Of a stretch of 64,000 nucleotides of DNA, positions 29,012 to 38,278 are shown piece after piece. The stretch comes from Paraburkholderia nodosa DSM 21604 (GTDB lineage Bacteria; Pseudomonadota; Gammaproteobacteria; Burkholderiales; Burkholderiaceae): NCBI RefSeq assembly GCF_000519185.1, contig NZ_JAFA01000014.1, positions 1 to 64,000 on the forward strand, given 5' to 3'. The stretch's first letter is position 1, and each line of letters opens with the position of its first letter. Under the pieces are notes generated by a model. The model was given only the letters and a program-made list of their open reading frames with translations. It was not told the origin of the DNA and did no database searches. Made by a program: the position numbers and the translations under genes.

Positions 29012-30148
29012 ATGACCTCGCCTTTCGCATCGCTGAGCCGTACCTTGGGCCTGAGCGCCGCACAACGCGGCCGCGAGCTATCGCATACCTCGCCGCAACA
29101 CGACGGCGAGCGCTTTCGCAACGTGCGTTCGCGCCCGGCCGAGGGCCTCGGCAAGACGCTGAAGATCATGTGGAACATGATCTTCCACAAGCCGGGCGGC
29201 ACCATACCCGCGGGCGCGCTGCCCGTTCAGGCGCTCACGCGCGAACAGCTCGAGGCCGCGCCCGACCGCAGCGTGTACCGGCTCGGCCATTCCACGCTGC
29301 TCTTCAAGCTGCGCGGCCAGTTCTGGCTCACCGACCCGGTGTTCGCCGAGCGCGCTTCGCCGTTCCAGAACCTCGGGCCGAGGCGCTTTCACGCGCCGCC
29401 CATCGCGCTTGCCGATCTGCCGCCGTTGCGCGGCGTGATCCTCTCGCACGACCATTACGACCACCTCGACCGCGAAACCGTGCTCGCGCTCGCCGCCACG
29501 ACAGGTGTGTTCCTCACGCCGCTTGGCGTGGGCGACCGCTTGATCGAATGGGGCATCGACGGTGCGAAGGTGCGCCAGTTCGACTGGTGGCAAGGCGCGA
29601 ACGTCGAGGGCGTCGAGTTCACCGCCACCCCCGCGCAGCATTTCTCGGGGCGCAGCCTGTTCGACGGCAACAGCACGCTGTGGGCTTCGTGGGTGATCGC
29701 CGACGCCGACCTGCGCGTGTTCTTCAGCGGCGACACCGGCTACTTCGACGGCTTTCGCACGATCGGCGAGCGGCTTGGCCCGTTCGACGCGACTTTCATC
29801 GAGACCGGCGCTTACGACCCGCAATGGCCCTACGTCCACATGCAGCCCGAGGAAACGGTGCAGGCGCACGTGGATTTGCGCGGCGAGTGGCTCGTGCCGA
29901 TTCACAACGGCACGTTCGATCTCGCGATGCATCGCTGGCAGGACCCGTTCGAGCGCGTGACCGGCCTCGCGCTCGCACGCGGCGTGACGCTCGCCACGCC
30001 GCGCATGGGCGAGCGGCTCGATCTGGTCGAGCCGCATCGCGGGGAGCGCTGGTGGCGCGAGGTAGCGGAAAGCGCGGAAAGCACCAGGCGGCCACGCGCG
30101 GCGCGCCGATGGTTCGCTTGCCGCGATGCGAGCGAAGCGCAGTCGTAA
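29012..30148 (+). CDS. MBL-fold metal-dependent hydrolase (UlaG / NAPE-PLD-like)
   Basis: From ATG 29012 the protein has 378 residues. It contains the metallo-beta-lactamase signature SHDHYDHLD with the metal-binding histidines, followed by FSGDTGYFDGF (metal-bridging Asp) and a late His in VPIHNGTFDLA. YRLGHSTLLFKLRGQFWLTD opens the domain, as in NAPE-PLD-like phospholipases and UlaG lactonases. No signal peptide is visible. It probably hydrolyses a phosphodiester or lactone; the substrate is unknown. The TetR gene is divergent and likely controls it. Confidence 0.82.
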   Translation: MTSPFASLSRTLGLSAAQRGRELSHTSPQHDGERFRNVRSRPAEGLGKTLKIMWNMIFHKPGGTIPAGALPVQALTREQLEAAPDRSVYRLGHSTLLFKLRGQFWLTDPVFAERASPFQNLGPRRFHAPPIALADLPPLRGVILSHDHYDHLDRETVLALAATTGVFLTPLGVGDRLIEWGIDGAKVRQFDWWQGANVEGVEFTATPAQHFSGRSLFDGNSTLWASWVIADADLRVFFSGDTGYFDGFRTIGERLGPFDATFIETGAYDPQWPYVHMQPEETVQAHVDLRGEWLVPIHNGTFDLAMHRWQDPFERVTGLALARGVTLATPRMGERLDLVEPHRGERWWREVAESAESTRRPRAARRWFACRDASEAQS

Positions 30149-30332
30149 TACCCAGTCCCACGCCGTCTCCCTCTACGCCCCGCGCGCCACATCAGCGCGC
30201 GCGGGCACGCCAACTGCTCGCTCCCCGCTTCTTCCCCTTCGCGGTAAAAGTCTCCTAAGCTTTTGCATCAGGGCCCGCATCGTGCCGGGATCCTTCGTCG
30301 CGCCCCATTACCCTTAACGGGATTTCCCCAGG

Positions 30333-30361
30333 CTGACAGCCTCCGATTTCTGGCATTAAAT
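30333..30361 (+). promoter_or_regulatory. Candidate promoter of the ROK/ribose-type ABC operon
   Basis: CTGACA at 30333-30338 and TTAAAT at 30356-30361 are spaced by exactly 17 bases. The -10 box runs into the palindrome at 30357, so a bound repressor would block the promoter directly. Confidence 0.4.
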
Positions 30362-30381
30362 AAATCAACTTGATTTATTTA
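30357..30381. promoter_or_regulatory. Candidate ROK operator, 25-base palindrome
   Basis: Arms TAAATAAATCAA (30357-30368) and TTGATTTATTTA (30370-30381) are perfect inverted copies around a single C. The AT-rich arms resemble the A/T-rich sites bound by ROK repressors such as NagC and Mlc. It lies 62 bases before the ROK start codon. Confidence 0.7.
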
Positions 30382-30443
30382 GTCGGCCACGCAGTTCATC
30401 CCGCGCCGACCTCTTCAGTTTTGCAATGGACCGGAGGAGACAC

Positions 30444-31703
30444 GTGAGAAGTCCGCATGTCGGTCAGGGCAGCAATTCCGCCAACGTCCGCCGCTTCAAC
30501 GAACGCCTGCTGCTGCAGGCGCTGCGTCGCGCGGGCGAGGCGTCGAAGGCCGATCTCGCGCGTCTCGCGAATCTCACGAGCACCGCGGTGGGCACCATCA
30601 TCACCTCGCTCACGGCCAATGGCCTGATCGAGGTGAGCGGGCGGCGCGACGGCCAGCGCGGCCAGCCCGCCTCGCTCCTGCGCCTCTCGCCGCGCGGCGC
30701 GTTCGCCATCGGCGTGCGGCTCGACCGGACCAACATCGAAACCGTGCTCGTGGATTTCGCGGGCCAGATGATCGGGCGCCGCTCGCGCGACATGCTGCTG
30801 CCGCAACCCTCGGTCGCGCAGGAGATCGTGCAGCGCGACATCGCCGAGCTATTAGGCCTCCTCACGACCGAGGAACGCAGCCGCCTCGCCGGCATCGGCG
30901 TGGCGCAGCCGTACAACCTCGGCAGCTGGCTGCGCGAACTGGGCCTGCCGGCCGACACCTTCCGCGTGTGGAACGACGTGGATTTCGCGGGCGAACTCGC
31001 GCGCGCCACGGCGCTGCCTGTGTTCAGCGAGAACGACGGCAATGCCGCCGCCATCGCCGAGATCTTCTACGGCTGCGGGCGCCAGCGCGACGACTTCCTC
31101 TACCTGTTTCTCGGCCCGGCGATCGGCGGCGGCATCGCCATCGACGGCGACTGCGTGCGCGGCCTCACCGGCAACGCGGGCGATTTCGCGGTGATGCCCG
31201 TGCCGCCCAGCCGCCTGCCCTCGGCGCACAAGCCGCCCGGCCAGTGGGACATCCTGCTGTCGCGCGCGTCGCTCATCGCGCTGCGCCGCCATCTGCAGTA
31301 TTGCGGCGAGACGATCGACAGCCGCGCCGATCTGGAAGCGTGCATCGCGCGCGGCCACCCCGGCGTGCAGGAATGGCTCGACGACTGCATCGATGCGCTC
31401 GCCCCCGCGCTGCGCTCGGCGTTCTGCGTGCTCGATGTGCCCGCCGTGGTGCTCGACGCCGACGTGGACGCCGGCCTCATCGACACGCTCATGCAGCGCC
31501 TGCGCCTCGCGGTTGCAGCCACCGCGCCCGAGGCGCGCGGCACGCCCGCCCTGGTGCGCGGCACCTTCGGTCCCGATGCGGGGGCGCTCGGCGCGGCCAC
31601 GCTCCCCATGTTCTTCAACTTTTCGCCACGCGCGGGCATCCTCATGGGTGCTGGCGCACAAACTTACGCTCAAGCGCAGGAGGAGAGCCATGTCGCCCTC
31701 TGA
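30444..31703 (+). CDS. ROK-family transcriptional repressor
   Basis: I start at GTG 30444 because GGAGG sits 6 bases upstream; the ATG at 30426 in frame has no such site. The 419-residue protein has a winged-helix N terminus (about 15-70, RRAGEASKADLARLANLTST) and a ROK sugar-kinase-like domain. The latter includes FSENDGNAAAIAEIFYGCGR and the glycine-rich GPAIGGGIAIDG. The zinc-binding cysteine cluster usual in many ROK proteins is not evident, so it may not be a kinase. It heads the operon and overlaps the ATPase gene by 14 bases, so repressor and importer are made together. Confidence 0.87.
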   Translation: MRSPHVGQGSNSANVRRFNERLLLQALRRAGEASKADLARLANLTSTAVGTIITSLTANGLIEVSGRRDGQRGQPASLLRLSPRGAFAIGVRLDRTNIETVLVDFAGQMIGRRSRDMLLPQPSVAQEIVQRDIAELLGLLTTEERSRLAGIGVAQPYNLGSWLRELGLPADTFRVWNDVDFAGELARATALPVFSENDGNAAAIAEIFYGCGRQRDDFLYLFLGPAIGGGIAIDGDCVRGLTGNAGDFAVMPVPPSRLPSAHKPPGQWDILLSRASLIALRRHLQYCGETIDSRADLEACIARGHPGVQEWLDDCIDALAPALRSAFCVLDVPAVVLDADVDAGLIDTLMQRLRLAVAATAPEARGTPALVRGTFGPDAGALGAATLPMFFNFSPRAGILMGAGAQTYAQAQEESHVAL

Positions 31704-33243
31704 GTCCACGCCGCCGCTGCTGGAAATGCGGGGCATCACCAAGACCTTCCCCGGCGTGCGCGCACTCGACAACGTGCGCCTCACCGTCTACCCCGGCGAG
31801 GTCCACTCGCTCATGGGCGAGAACGGCGCGGGCAAGTCCACGCTGATGAAGATTCTCTCGGGCGCCTACCAGGCCGACCCCGGCGGCGAGATTCTCATCG
31901 AGGGCAAGCCGGTCGTGATCGACGGGCCACATGCGTCGCGCGAGCTGGGCGTGGCCGTGATCTATCAGGAACTGAGCCTCGCGCCCAATCTCTCCGTTGC
32001 GGAGAACATTCATGCGGGCCGCGAACTGCGCAAGGGCGGCCGCCGCTTCGGCACGGTCGACCGCCGCGCCATGGAGCGCGGCTGCGAAGACGTGCTCAAG
32101 CGCCTCGGCGCAAGCTTCGGGCCCACTACGCTGGTCGGCTCGCTTTCCATCGCCGAGCGCCAGCTCGTGGAAATCGCACGCGCCGTGCATAGCGACGCGC
32201 GCATCATCGTGATGGACGAACCGACCACGCCGCTCTCGTCGCGCGAAACGGAGCGTCTTTTCAAGCTCATCAACCAGCTGCGCGACGAAGGGCTTGCGAT
32301 CATCTACATCAGCCACCGCATGGCCGAGGTGTACGAGCTTTCGGACCGCGTGTCCGTGCTGCGCGACGGCAGCTACGTGGGCACGCTCATGCGCGACGCG
32401 CTCAACGCGGAAAGCCTCGTGAGCATGATGGTGGGCCGCGACATTTCGGGCTTCTACAAAAAGGCGCACGCACCGTACGATCCGGGCAAGGTCGTGCTCA
32501 CCGTGCGCGATGTGGCTGACGACAAGCGCGTACGCGGCTGCAGCCTCGACCTGCACGCGGGCGAAGTGCTCGGCATTGCCGGCCTCGTGGGCGCGGGCCG
32601 CACCGAGCTTGCGCGCCTCATCTTCGGCGCGGAGCCGCGCGTGCGCGGCGAGATCGCCATCGACGGCAAGACGCTCAACGTGCACACGCCGCGCGACGCG
32701 ATCAACGCGGGCCTCGTCTACCTGACCGAAGACCGCAAGCATCAGGGCCTCTTTCTCGACATGAGCGTGCGCGACAACATCAACGTCGCCGTGGCCGGGC
32801 GCGACGCGCGCATGGGCGTGCTCGACCTCGCGCGCGGCGGCGAGCGTGCGAAGGAAGCCATCCGCTCGCTCTCCATTCGCGTGCCGAACGCGCGCGTGAA
32901 CGTGGGCGCGCTCTCGGGCGGCAATCAGCAGAAGGTGCTGCTCTCGCGTCTGCTCGAAACGAAGCCGCGCGTGCTGATTCTCGACGAGCCCACGCGCGGC
33001 GTCGATATCGGCGCGAAGTCGGAGATCTACCGCATCATCAACGACCTCGCCAAAACCGGCGTGGGCATCATCGTGATTTCGAGCGAGTTGCCCGAGATCA
33101 TCGGCGTGGCCGACCGCGTGCTCGTCATGCGCGAAGGCATGTTCGCCGGCGAGCTTGGCGGCTATACGGCCAAACCCATCGGCCAGGAGGCGATCATCGA
33201 ACTCGCCACCGGCTCGCAGCAACCGCTCGACGAAGCCGCTTGA
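31690..33243 (+). CDS. Ribose/xylose-type sugar ABC transporter ATP-binding protein (two ATPase halves)
   Basis: The 517-residue protein has two ABC domains in tandem, as in RbsA, XylG and MglA. The first has Walker A GENGAGKSTLMKIL and a degenerate signature SIAERQLVEIARA; the second has a diverged Walker A (GLVGAGRTEL) and signature LSGGNQQKVLLSR. GGAGGAGAG precedes the ATG. It overlaps the end of the ROK gene and powers the permease downstream. The sugar cannot be named from sequence alone. Confidence 0.92.
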   Translation: MSPSESTPPLLEMRGITKTFPGVRALDNVRLTVYPGEVHSLMGENGAGKSTLMKILSGAYQADPGGEILIEGKPVVIDGPHASRELGVAVIYQELSLAPNLSVAENIHAGRELRKGGRRFGTVDRRAMERGCEDVLKRLGASFGPTTLVGSLSIAERQLVEIARAVHSDARIIVMDEPTTPLSSRETERLFKLINQLRDEGLAIIYISHRMAEVYELSDRVSVLRDGSYVGTLMRDALNAESLVSMMVGRDISGFYKKAHAPYDPGKVVLTVRDVADDKRVRGCSLDLHAGEVLGIAGLVGAGRTELARLIFGAEPRVRGEIAIDGKTLNVHTPRDAINAGLVYLTEDRKHQGLFLDMSVRDNINVAVAGRDARMGVLDLARGGERAKEAIRSLSIRVPNARVNVGALSGGNQQKVLLSRLLETKPRVLILDEPTRGVDIGAKSEIYRIINDLAKTGVGIIVISSELPEIIGVADRVLVMREGMFAGELGGYTAKPIGQEAIIELATGSQQPLDEAA

Positions 33244-33284
33244 CCTTCACCGCATACGCAAGAAACGTCCCTCAGGAGTACGAC

Positions 33285-34328
33285 ATGAAAAGCATTCTTC
33301 CCCGGCACGGTGTCGCGGCCTCGCCCACACAGCCCGCGCAAGGCGCTCAACCCGCACGCAGCGTCGCGGTCGACGGTCATCGCCAGCGCATGAAGTCGCT
33401 CGTGCGCACTGCCGGCATGCTGCCGGTGCTGGTGCTGCTGTGTATCGGCTTCGGTCTGCTCACCGATGGCTTCTTCACGCTGGAGAATCTTTCGATCGTC
33501 ACGCAGCAGGCGTCGATCAACATCGTGCTCGCCGCCGGGATGACCTTCGTGATTCTCACGGGCGGCATCGACCTCTCGGTGGGCTCGGTGCTGGCCGCCG
33601 CCGCCATGGCCGCCATGATCGGCTCGAACATCGTGGGCTGGGGCTGGCTCGGCGTGCCCATGGCGCTCGCGGTGGGCCTCGGCTTCGGCCTCATCAACGG
33701 CGCGCTCATCGCGCTCCTGCGCCTGCCGCCGTTCATCGTCACGCTCGGCTCGCTCACGGCGGTGCGCGGCATTGCGCGCCTCATGGGCCACGACACGACG
33801 ATCTTCAACCCGCAGCTGTCGTTTGCGTTCATCGGCAACGGCACGGTGCTCGGCGTGCCCTGGCTCGTGATCATCGCGCTCGTGGTGGTGGCCGGCTCGT
33901 GGTTCGTGCTGCGCCGTACCGTGCTCGGCCTGCGCATCTACTCGGTGGGCGGCAACCCGGAAGCGGCGCGCCTCTCGGGCATCAAGGTGTGGGGCATCGA
34001 GATGTTCGTCTATGCCGTGTCGGGCCTGCTCGCGGGTCTCGGCGCGGTGATGTCGGCGGCCCGTCTCTACGCAGCCAACGGCCTGCAGCTAGGCCAGTCC
34101 TACGAACTCGACGCGATCGCCGCGGTGATTCTGGGCGGCACGAGCTTCGTGGGCGGCGTGGGCTCGATCATCGGCACGCTGATCGGTGCGCTCATCATCG
34201 CCGTCCTGACCAATGGCCTCGTGCTGCTCGGCGTCTCGGACATCTGGCAGTACATCATCAAGGGCCTCGTGATCGTCGGCGCCGTGGCGCTCGACCGCTA
34301 CCGCCAGCGCGGCTCGGCCCGCACGTAA
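33285..34328 (+). CDS. Ribose-type sugar ABC transporter permease
   Basis: The 347-residue protein from ATG 33285 (CAGGAG upstream) has a long hydrophilic N-terminal leader and then 8-10 membrane segments. These include the family motif AAGMTFVILTGGIDLSVGSV and the late stretch ILGGTSFVGGVGSIIGTLIG. It resembles RbsC. It would form a homodimeric channel with the two-domain ATPase. Confidence 0.92.
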   Translation: MKSILPRHGVAASPTQPAQGAQPARSVAVDGHRQRMKSLVRTAGMLPVLVLLCIGFGLLTDGFFTLENLSIVTQQASINIVLAAGMTFVILTGGIDLSVGSVLAAAAMAAMIGSNIVGWGWLGVPMALAVGLGFGLINGALIALLRLPPFIVTLGSLTAVRGIARLMGHDTTIFNPQLSFAFIGNGTVLGVPWLVIIALVVVAGSWFVLRRTVLGLRIYSVGGNPEAARLSGIKVWGIEMFVYAVSGLLAGLGAVMSAARLYAANGLQLGQSYELDAIAAVILGGTSFVGGVGSIIGTLIGALIIAVLTNGLVLLGVSDIWQYIIKGLVIVGAVALDRYRQRGSART

Positions 34329-34431
34329 GCGGCACCGGATACAGCATCAGCCAGAAACAGGCGCGAGCGCAGGCGGTCCTGCTGCGCTCGCCCGGAAAGC
34401 ACCCAATCAGGACCCCTCAGGAGACAACCTC

Positions 34432-35376
34432 ATGTTCAAGAAGAAAGCCGTTCTCGCCGCTGCCGCCCTCACGTTCGGCTTCGCACTGCAAGGCGCGCAT
34501 GCCGCCGACAAGCAGCTCAAGTCGATCGGCATTACCGTGGGTTCGCTCGGCAATCCGTACTTCGTGACGATCGTGCAGGGTGCGGAAGCGAAGGCCAAAC
34601 AAATCAACCCGAACGCGAAGGTCACGGCCGTTTCCGCCGACTACGACCTCAACAAGCAGTTCACGCAGATCGACAACTTCATTTCGGCGCACGTGGACAT
34701 GATCCTCCTGAACGCGACCGATCCGAAGGCGATCTTGCCGGCGGTGAAGAAGGCGCAGGCGGCCGGTATCGTGGTGATGGCCGTGGACGTGGCCGCCGCG
34801 GGCGCCGACGCCACCGTGCAGACCGACAACGTGAAAGCCGGCGCGATTTCGTGCGAGTACCTCGCGAAGAAGATCAACAACACCGGCAACGTGATCATCC
34901 AGAACGGGCCGCAGGTCTCGGCCGTGATCGACCGCGTGAACGGCTGCAAGCAGGTGCTCGCCAAGACGCCCGGCATCAAGATCCTCTCCGACGATCAGGA
35001 CGCCAAGGGCTCGCGCGAAGGCGGCATGAACGTGATGCAGGGCTACCTCACGCGCTTCCCGAAGATTGCCGGCGTGTTCGCCATCAACGATCCGCAGGCC
35101 ATCGGCAGCGACCTTGCCGCGAAGCAGCTGCATCGCAGCAACATCGTGATTACGTCGGTGGACGGCGCGCCCGATATCGAAACGGCGCTCAAGAGCGATA
35201 CGCTGGTGCAGGCCTCGGCAAGCCAGGACCCGTGGAAGATGGCGCAAACGGCCGTGCAGGTGGGCTACGAGATCATGAACGGCAAGAAGCCCGCCAACCC
35301 GATGATCGAAATGACGCCGCAACTCGTCACGCGCGACAACGTGGCCAGCTACAAGGGCTGGTCGTCGCAGCACTGA
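34432..35376 (+). CDS. Ribose-type sugar ABC transporter substrate-binding protein
   Basis: The 314-residue protein has a signal peptide ending near GAHAADKQ and an RbsB-like fold: KSIGITVGSLGNPYFVTIVQ at the N terminus and FAINDPQAIGSDLAAKQ in the second lobe. AGGAGAC lies upstream of the ATG. It is the last gene of the ROK-led operon, 103 bases after the permease. It should bind a monosaccharide or polyol in the periplasm. No catabolic enzyme is linked, so the sugar is unknown. Confidence 0.92.
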   Translation: MFKKKAVLAAAALTFGFALQGAHAADKQLKSIGITVGSLGNPYFVTIVQGAEAKAKQINPNAKVTAVSADYDLNKQFTQIDNFISAHVDMILLNATDPKAILPAVKKAQAAGIVVMAVDVAAAGADATVQTDNVKAGAISCEYLAKKINNTGNVIIQNGPQVSAVIDRVNGCKQVLAKTPGIKILSDDQDAKGSREGGMNVMQGYLTRFPKIAGVFAINDPQAIGSDLAAKQLHRSNIVITSVDGAPDIETALKSDTLVQASASQDPWKMAQTAVQVGYEIMNGKKPANPMIEMTPQLVTRDNVASYKGWSSQH

Positions 35377-35419
35377 GCGTCTGGCGTTGCATGAGCATGG
35401 GGCGTCCCTGCTCGCGCAA

Positions 35420-36391
35420 TTATGCGAGCACGGCGTCCTTCGTCACCACGCGGCGCGGAATGATTTTCAGGTCGTAGAACGTGTCCGCGATCTTCTGCTG
35501 CTGCGCGATCACGGCGGCGTCGATAGGCCGGTATTCATGCGCGTAGTGCGTGAGGCCGGTCTGGATCGTCGCCGCGTCGAGGCCCTGGATCGGTGAGAGT
35601 TTCGCGGCCGCGGCCGCCGTGTTGGCGCGCACCCATTGCCCCGTCTTGCCGAGTTCGTCCAGCGCGATCGCCAACGCGTCCTTGCGGTTTTGCGCGAATT
35701 CGCGCTGGCTCAGGAAGAACTGATGATGGCTCGCCACGCCGCTGGCGTCGGCAAGCAGGCGTGCGCCGTCCTGCGATTCGACGGCCGCCAGGAACGGGTC
35801 CCAGATCGCCCACGCGTCGATGGCGCCGCTTTGCAGCGCCGCGCGCGCGTCGGCGGGCGCCAGATACACCGGCTGCACGTCGCCGATCGAAAGGCCCTGC
35901 TTTTGCAGTAGCGCGACCAGAAACCAGTGCACGTCCGAGCCGCGATTCAGGCCGATCTTCTTGCCCTTCAGTCCTGCCACGTCATGGATCGGCGAGGTTT
36001 TCGCCACTACCACGCCTTCCGCGTGCGGCGTGGGCAACTCATACGCCGTATAGACGAAATCGGCGCCCGCGGCCTGGGCAAACACGGGCGGCGCCTCGCC
36101 CACATAGCCGAAGTCGATCGCGCCCACGTTCAGGCCTTCGAGCAATTGCGGGCCGGCCGGGAACTCGGTCCACGACACCTTGATGCCGAGCGGCGCGAGG
36201 CGCGTTTCGAGCGTGCCGTTGGCCTTGAGAAGCACGAGCGTACTCGCGGCCTTCTGATAGCCGATGCGGAACTGGTCGGGTTGATACTTCGCGAACGCGG
36301 TGGCGGGCAGCGCCGCGCCGGCGAGCGTCGCGCCCAGCGTGGCGAGGAAGTGGCGGCGGATATAGGGCCGGGGCGGCGTGGGGCGAGTCAT
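35420..36391 (-). CDS. Orphan aliphatic sulfonate/nitrate-type ABC substrate-binding protein (SsuA-like)
   Basis: The 323-residue protein from ATG 36391 has a twin-arginine-like start (RPYIRRHFLATLGATLAGAA) and a signal region ending near TAFAKY. The binding fold includes FRIGYQKAASTLVLLKANGT and IDFGYVGEAPPVFAQAAGAD, the SsuA pattern. There is no permease or ATPase gene beside it, so it must use a transporter encoded elsewhere. It is convergent with the ribose-type operon. Confidence 0.85.
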   Translation of the reverse strand: MTRPTPPRPYIRRHFLATLGATLAGAALPATAFAKYQPDQFRIGYQKAASTLVLLKANGTLETRLAPLGIKVSWTEFPAGPQLLEGLNVGAIDFGYVGEAPPVFAQAAGADFVYTAYELPTPHAEGVVVAKTSPIHDVAGLKGKKIGLNRGSDVHWFLVALLQKQGLSIGDVQPVYLAPADARAALQSGAIDAWAIWDPFLAAVESQDGARLLADASGVASHHQFFLSQREFAQNRKDALAIALDELGKTGQWVRANTAAAAAKLSPIQGLDAATIQTGLTHYAHEYRPIDAAVIAQQQKIADTFYDLKIIPRRVVTKDAVLA

Positions 36392-36542
36392 CTTCAGCGC
36401 TTCCGTGTTGGCATGGGGCTGCACCCACACGGCGCAGCCATCGAAGCGTTGATGCTACCGGGCCGCACGCGTTCGCAGAACCGATGTTTCGCGCTAAGCA
36501 AATCACGCCGGCAGGAATAAGCGGGCGGGCTTCGCGTGTGCC

Positions 36543-38153
36543 CTATGTGCCTGCCGTCATGTGCGGATTGGGCGACATACGCGCCCCGTTCACGCGATAC
36601 CAGCGCACGAATGCCTCCGACGGCATGGGCCTCGCGTAGAAAAAGCCCTGGATATAGGTGACGCCGCGCGCGCACAGATAGTCGCGCTGCACCTGCGTTT
36701 CCACCCCCTCCGCCACGAGCCGCGCGCCAAGGCTATGCGCGAGATCGATAATGGCGTCGAGCACGGCCGCCTTGCTGCCTTGCGCGTCGATGGTCAGCAC
36801 GAAGCCGCGATCGATCTTCAGGATATCGAACGGAAATTTCTCGAGATACGAGAGCGAGCAATATCCCATGCCAAAGTCGTCGATGGCGACCTTCACGCCC
36901 TCGCGCCGCAAGGTCACCAGATTGCTGCGCGCCTGCTCGGTATTGCGCACCAGCGTGCGCTCGGTGATCTCCAGCGCGATCGTCGCGCCGTGCGGCGCCA
37001 CGGCCGCGCGCAGCGCCTGCACGTCGCTCACGAGCTGTACGCCCGACAGATGCTCGGGCGCGAAGTTGACGCCGAGGTGAAAGCCCGGTGCGACGTCCCA
37101 CGTGGCGACGTCGCGCTCGATGAGCTTCAGCAGGTGCTGCGTGAGCGGCACGATCACGTGCTCTTCTTCGGCCACCTGAATGAACTCGTCCGGACGGATC
37201 GCGCCGGTGCCTGGCCGCACCCAGCGCAGCAACGCCTCCACGCCTTCGCAGCGCCCCGTCTCGACGCCGTAGAGCGGCTGGTATTCGACATGGAATTCGT
37301 TCGCGCGGATGGCCCGCAGCAGTTGTTCGCGGCGCGACTGCCCGCTTTGCTGCAAGCGGCGCACGAGCCAGACGAGCCACGCGGAGAAGGCCACCGCCCA
37401 CGGCATATAGCGCAGCAGCAGGCCACGCCAGGTTTCCAGAATGTGCTCGGGCCGCCCGTAGATCTTCAGATCGATCGTGGCGCCCGACATGCGCTTTTGC
37501 ACATCGACCAGCAACGGCGCGCCGCGCACGTTCACGAGCGCCATGGCTTCGCGCAATACGGTGCCCTCGCCCACCCTCAGCTCGGCCTGGCGAAACACCG
37601 TGAGCGGCGCCGCGCCATGCAGCAGGTCCAGCAGATACTGCACGTCCACCACGGCCACGACCGCGCGCCCCGCTTCGCCCGCGACGCCAACCAGCAGCGA
37701 GGGACGGTTGCGCACCATCGGCGTGTCGTTGACGATCAGGAGCCATTCGTTCTCCGAGGCCGGCACGCTACCTTTGAGCCAGCCGCCATTGGGAACCGCC
37801 TGTTGCCGGTACGCGGACGAACAGTCGATGCGGCCGTCGTAGAGGATGTTGAGCGTACGCACATAGGGCACGGTGGCGGCCTTGCGCGTGAGAGACGGCG
37901 AGAGCGTCTCGCACGCTTCGTTCGCACGCGGCGCGAACGAGCGCGCCGCGCTCTGCGCCGTCTCGACGATCGAAACGACCTGCCCGACGATGAACGCGGA
38001 AGCGAGGCTCGCCTCGCGCTGCGCGATGCGCTCGGCCTCGTAACGCCCGAGCACCAAACACAGCAGGATCGGAATCAGCGCCACGACCAGCAGCACGAGC
38101 AAACGCGAGGCTCGCGAGCGGACCGCGCCGGGGATGGGCGAGACTTCGAGCAA
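36543..38153 (-). CDS. Membrane EAL-domain c-di-GMP phosphodiesterase with CSS-motif sensor
   Basis: The start is TTG 38153, supported by GGAGG 5 bases upstream; no other good start exists, giving 536 residues. A membrane segment (about 17-37) precedes a periplasmic CSS domain with IDCSSAYRQ (about residue 110), whose cysteine is known in this family to be redox-controlled by the Dsb system. A second membrane segment (about 245-265) is followed by the EAL domain: EALLRW, NFAPEHL, IDDFGMGYCSLSYL and IDRGFV are all present, so it should be active. It would cleave c-di-GMP when the periplasm changes redox state. The PAS-GGDEF gene lies just upstream in the same direction. Confidence 0.9.
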   Translation of the reverse strand: MLEVSPIPGAVRSRASRLLVLLVVALIPILLCLVLGRYEAERIAQREASLASAFIVGQVVSIVETAQSAARSFAPRANEACETLSPSLTRKAATVPYVRTLNILYDGRIDCSSAYRQQAVPNGGWLKGSVPASENEWLLIVNDTPMVRNRPSLLVGVAGEAGRAVVAVVDVQYLLDLLHGAAPLTVFRQAELRVGEGTVLREAMALVNVRGAPLLVDVQKRMSGATIDLKIYGRPEHILETWRGLLLRYMPWAVAFSAWLVWLVRRLQQSGQSRREQLLRAIRANEFHVEYQPLYGVETGRCEGVEALLRWVRPGTGAIRPDEFIQVAEEEHVIVPLTQHLLKLIERDVATWDVAPGFHLGVNFAPEHLSGVQLVSDVQALRAAVAPHGATIALEITERTLVRNTEQARSNLVTLRREGVKVAIDDFGMGYCSLSYLEKFPFDILKIDRGFVLTIDAQGSKAAVLDAIIDLAHSLGARLVAEGVETQVQRDYLCARGVTYIQGFFYARPMPSEAFVRWYRVNGARMSPNPHMTAGT

Positions 38154-38278
38154 GGCGTCCTCCGCACCAGGGCCGTCAGGGAGGGCGGCTACGGTATGAC
38201 GCCAACATACACCAACGCGCCAGCAGCGGGCGCGCGCGGTGCCCGGCGCACGAAAACGTCAGCTAACGTACGCGCCCA

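Larger units (their letters stand above)
30149..30443. other. Control region of the ROK-led operon
   Basis: This 295-base gap holds no gene. Its first half is featureless. Near 30333-30381 it has a candidate sigma-70 promoter overlapped by a long AT-rich palindrome, and GGAGG at 30433-30437 serves the ROK start. Confidence 0.55.
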
